Assembly: GCA_013205145.1 (NCBI GenBank)
Contig: JABMMV010000207.1
Location: forward strand, 1 to 34,250
Origin: a bacterium
GTDB taxonomy: Bacteria; Actinomycetota; Acidimicrobiia; Acidimicrobiales; Ilumatobacteraceae
DNA: 34,250 nucleotides
Reading direction: 5' to 3'
Made by a program: the position numbers and the translations under genes. Each line of letters starts with the position of its first letter. The stretch's first letter is position 1. The notes below the pieces were generated by a model. That model saw only the letters and a program-made list of their open reading frames with translations, was not told the DNA's origin and ran no database searches. Below, one piece after another: positions 32,841 to 34,250 of the stretch.

Positions 32841-34250
32841 TTACATCATTCCCATTCCACCGGGCATTCCACCGCCGCCGGCTGGTGCTGCACCTGGCTT
32901 CTCGGGCTTGTCGGCCACGAGGCACTCTGTGGTGAGCACGAGCGCAGCAATTGATGCAGCGTTCTGCAAAGCAGCACGCGTTACCTTTGCGGGATCCAAA
33001 ATTCCGGCCTTAATGAGGTCGGTGAATTCGCCTGTGGCTGCATTCAAGCCAATGGCACCCTTTTCTGACTCCACACGCTGAACAACTACTGCGCCCTCAA
33101 GACCAGCATTGTCGGCAATGTGACGTGCTGGCGATGTAAGTGACTCGTACACCGTACGTGCACCTGTTGCTTCATCACCAGTTAGTGCCTCGACAACTTT
33201 GAGTACTGCAGGACGAGCACGTATGAGTGCAGTTCCGCCGCCGGCTACAACGCCTTCTTCAATTGCTGCGCGGGTTGCAGAAACAGCATCTTCAATACGA
33301 TGCTTCTTTTCCTTCAACTCCACTTCGGTTGCTGCTCCTACCTTGATCACGGCAACGCCGCCAGCAAGTTTCGCAAGACGCTCCTGAAGTTTTTCGCGAT
33401 CCCAATCGGAATCGGTGTTGTCAATTTCGGCTTTGATTTGGTTAATGCGACCATTGACTTCATCTTTTTCACCAGAACCATCGACGATTGTGGTGTTGTC
33501 TTTGGTGATGATGACACGCTTTGCACGACCCAAAAGGTCGAGCGTGACATTTTCCAATTTCAAGCCCACTTCTTCACTGATTACTTGTCCACCAGTAAGA
33601 ACTGCCATGTCTTGCAACATTGCCTTACGACGATCGCCAAAGCCTGGTGCCTTCACAGCAACCGAGTTGAACGTACCGCGGATTTTGTTCACAACAAGTG
33701 TGGCAAGTGCTTCGCCTTCTACATCTTCAGCAATGATGACGAGCGGGCGACCACTCTTCATGACGGCTTCAAGAGCTGGAAGCATGGACTGCACAGATGA
33801 AATTTTTGATGCATAGAGCAAGATGTACGGATCTTCAAGAACCGCTTCTTGGCGCTCCGCATCGGTGACGAAATATGGGCTTTGATAGCCCTTATCGAAC
33901 TGCATGCCTTCAGTGAAGTCGAGTTCGATACCAAAGGTATTGCTCTCTTCAACTGTTACTACACCATCTTTACCAACACGGTCGATGGCATCGGCAATAA
34001 CATTTCCGATACTTGAATCGGCAGCAGAAATGGTTGCGACGTTCGCAATATCTTGCTTGTCGTCTACTTCTTTTGACTGAGCTTTGATTGACTCAACAGC
34101 AGCAGCAACAGCTTTTTCAATACCGCGCTTCAAACCCATTGGGTTTGCACCGGCAGCGACGTTACGCAAACCAAGATGAACCATGGCCTGAGCAAGAACT
34201 GTTGCAGTTGTAGTGCCGTCACCGGCTACATCGTTGGTCTTTGTTGCAAC
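32841..34250 (-). CDS. groL: Chaperonin GroEL, partial (5' end beyond window)
   Basis: The frame continues past the right edge and gives the C-terminal ~469 residues of the 60-kDa chaperonin; about 75 N-terminal residues are missing. At the edge the ATP-binding segment [17 protein letters not shown] is visible. It continues through [20 protein letters not shown], the apical and intermediate domains, [11 protein letters not shown], and the C-terminal [10 protein letters not shown] tail typical of cytosolic GroEL that folds substrates with GroES. An internal ATG at 34184 is not the true start. A strong terminator follows the stop. groES is not in view. Confidence 0.97.
   Translation of the reverse strand, partial: VATKTNDVAGDGTTTATVLAQAMVHLGLRNVAAGANPMGLKRGIEKAVAAAVESIKAQSKEVDDKQDIANVATISAADSSIGNVIADAIDRVGKDGVVTVEESNTFGIELDFTEGMQFDKGYQSPYFVTDAERQEAVLEDPYILLYASKISSVQSMLPALEAVMKSGRPLVIIAEDVEGEALATLVVNKIRGTFNSVAVKAPGFGDRRKAMLQDMAVLTGGQVISEEVGLKLENVTLDLLGRAKRVIITKDNTTIVDGSGEKDEVNGRINQIKAEIDNTDSDWDREKLQERLAKLAGGVAVIKVGAATEVELKEKKHRIEDAVSATRAAIEEGVVAGGGTALIRARPAVLKVVEALTGDEATGARTVYESLTSPARHIADNAGLEGAVVVQRVESEKGAIGLNAATGEFTDLIKAGILDPAKVTRAALQNAASIAALVLTTECLVADKPEKPGAAPAGGGGMPGGMGMM

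Noticed and set aside
33300-33800. 166-codon plus-strand open frame
   Set aside because: Antisense to groL and of Phe/Cys-rich shadow composition.
1-34250. tRNA, rRNA, CRISPR, insertion sequence or prophage
   Set aside because: Nothing in the gaps has the right repeats, conserved arms or transposase/integrase motifs. All sizeable regions are housekeeping or metabolic genes.

Overview
The window is a gene-dense chromosomal segment of an actinobacterium, most likely an aquatic, streamlined member of the Acidimicrobiia. This is inferred from gene content, not from a tree: a type-B SdhCAB complex with one fused cytochrome b subunit, an actinobacterial-style RibBA, PcrA with its C-terminal RNAP-binding-type domain, a coiled-coil NlpC/P60 wall hydrolase, an SCP2-like protein, P450/ferredoxin and acyl-CoA genes. 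Base composition looks near 50% GC by eye. Genes are almost back to back, with many 4-bp start/stop overlaps and several convergent 3' overlaps. I see no mobile element, CRISPR array, tRNA or rRNA.

Layout: (1) 1-3115, minus strand: sdhC-sdhA-sdhB (sdhB cut by the left edge). A 263-bp divergent control region with a perfect 10-bp-arm palindrome separates it from hppA (K+-independent type H+-pyrophosphatase), dedA and an SCP2-like gene on the plus strand. (2) 6780-9000, minus: mdh, then an Fe(II)/2-oxoglutarate oxygenase translationally coupled to a formaldehyde-activating-enzyme (Fae) homologue. (3) 9054-16011, minus: acyltransferase-3/SGNH protein, metF, purH, sucD, sucC and a standalone B12-binding mutase subunit. 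(4) 16063-20707: a small membrane protein, a flavodoxin-like protein, pcrA, and a P450 with its own ferredoxin. (5) 20799-24962: yaaA, an acyl-CoA synthetase, a dienelactone-hydrolase-like protein and an APH-type kinase, together suggesting hydroxy-acid or lactone catabolism. (6) 25008-28090: NlpC/P60 hydrolase, guaA and a small membrane protein. (7) 28172-31551, plus: FMN riboswitch, ribD, ribBA, ribH, then a secreted phospholipase A2. (8) 31553-34250, minus: groL (5' end beyond the window) with a strong terminator, a small membrane protein, a 55-codon conserved-looking ORF and a CoA-diphosphatase-type Nudix protein.

Functionally the window combines TCA-cycle enzymes (SDH, MDH, succinyl-CoA synthetase, B12 mutase subunit feeding succinyl-CoA), folate one-carbon enzymes (MetF, PurH), energy conservation (H+-PPase) and flavin supply. 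The most unusual item is the oxygenase-Fae pair. An Fe/2OG enzyme that oxidatively demethylates a substrate would release formaldehyde and succinate, and a co-translated Fae-fold protein could capture the formaldehyde. No tetrahydromethanopterin genes are visible here, so the role of Fae in this organism is open. The second is the FadD/DLH/APH set, which resembles the logic of 4-hydroxyacid (levulinate-type) catabolism.
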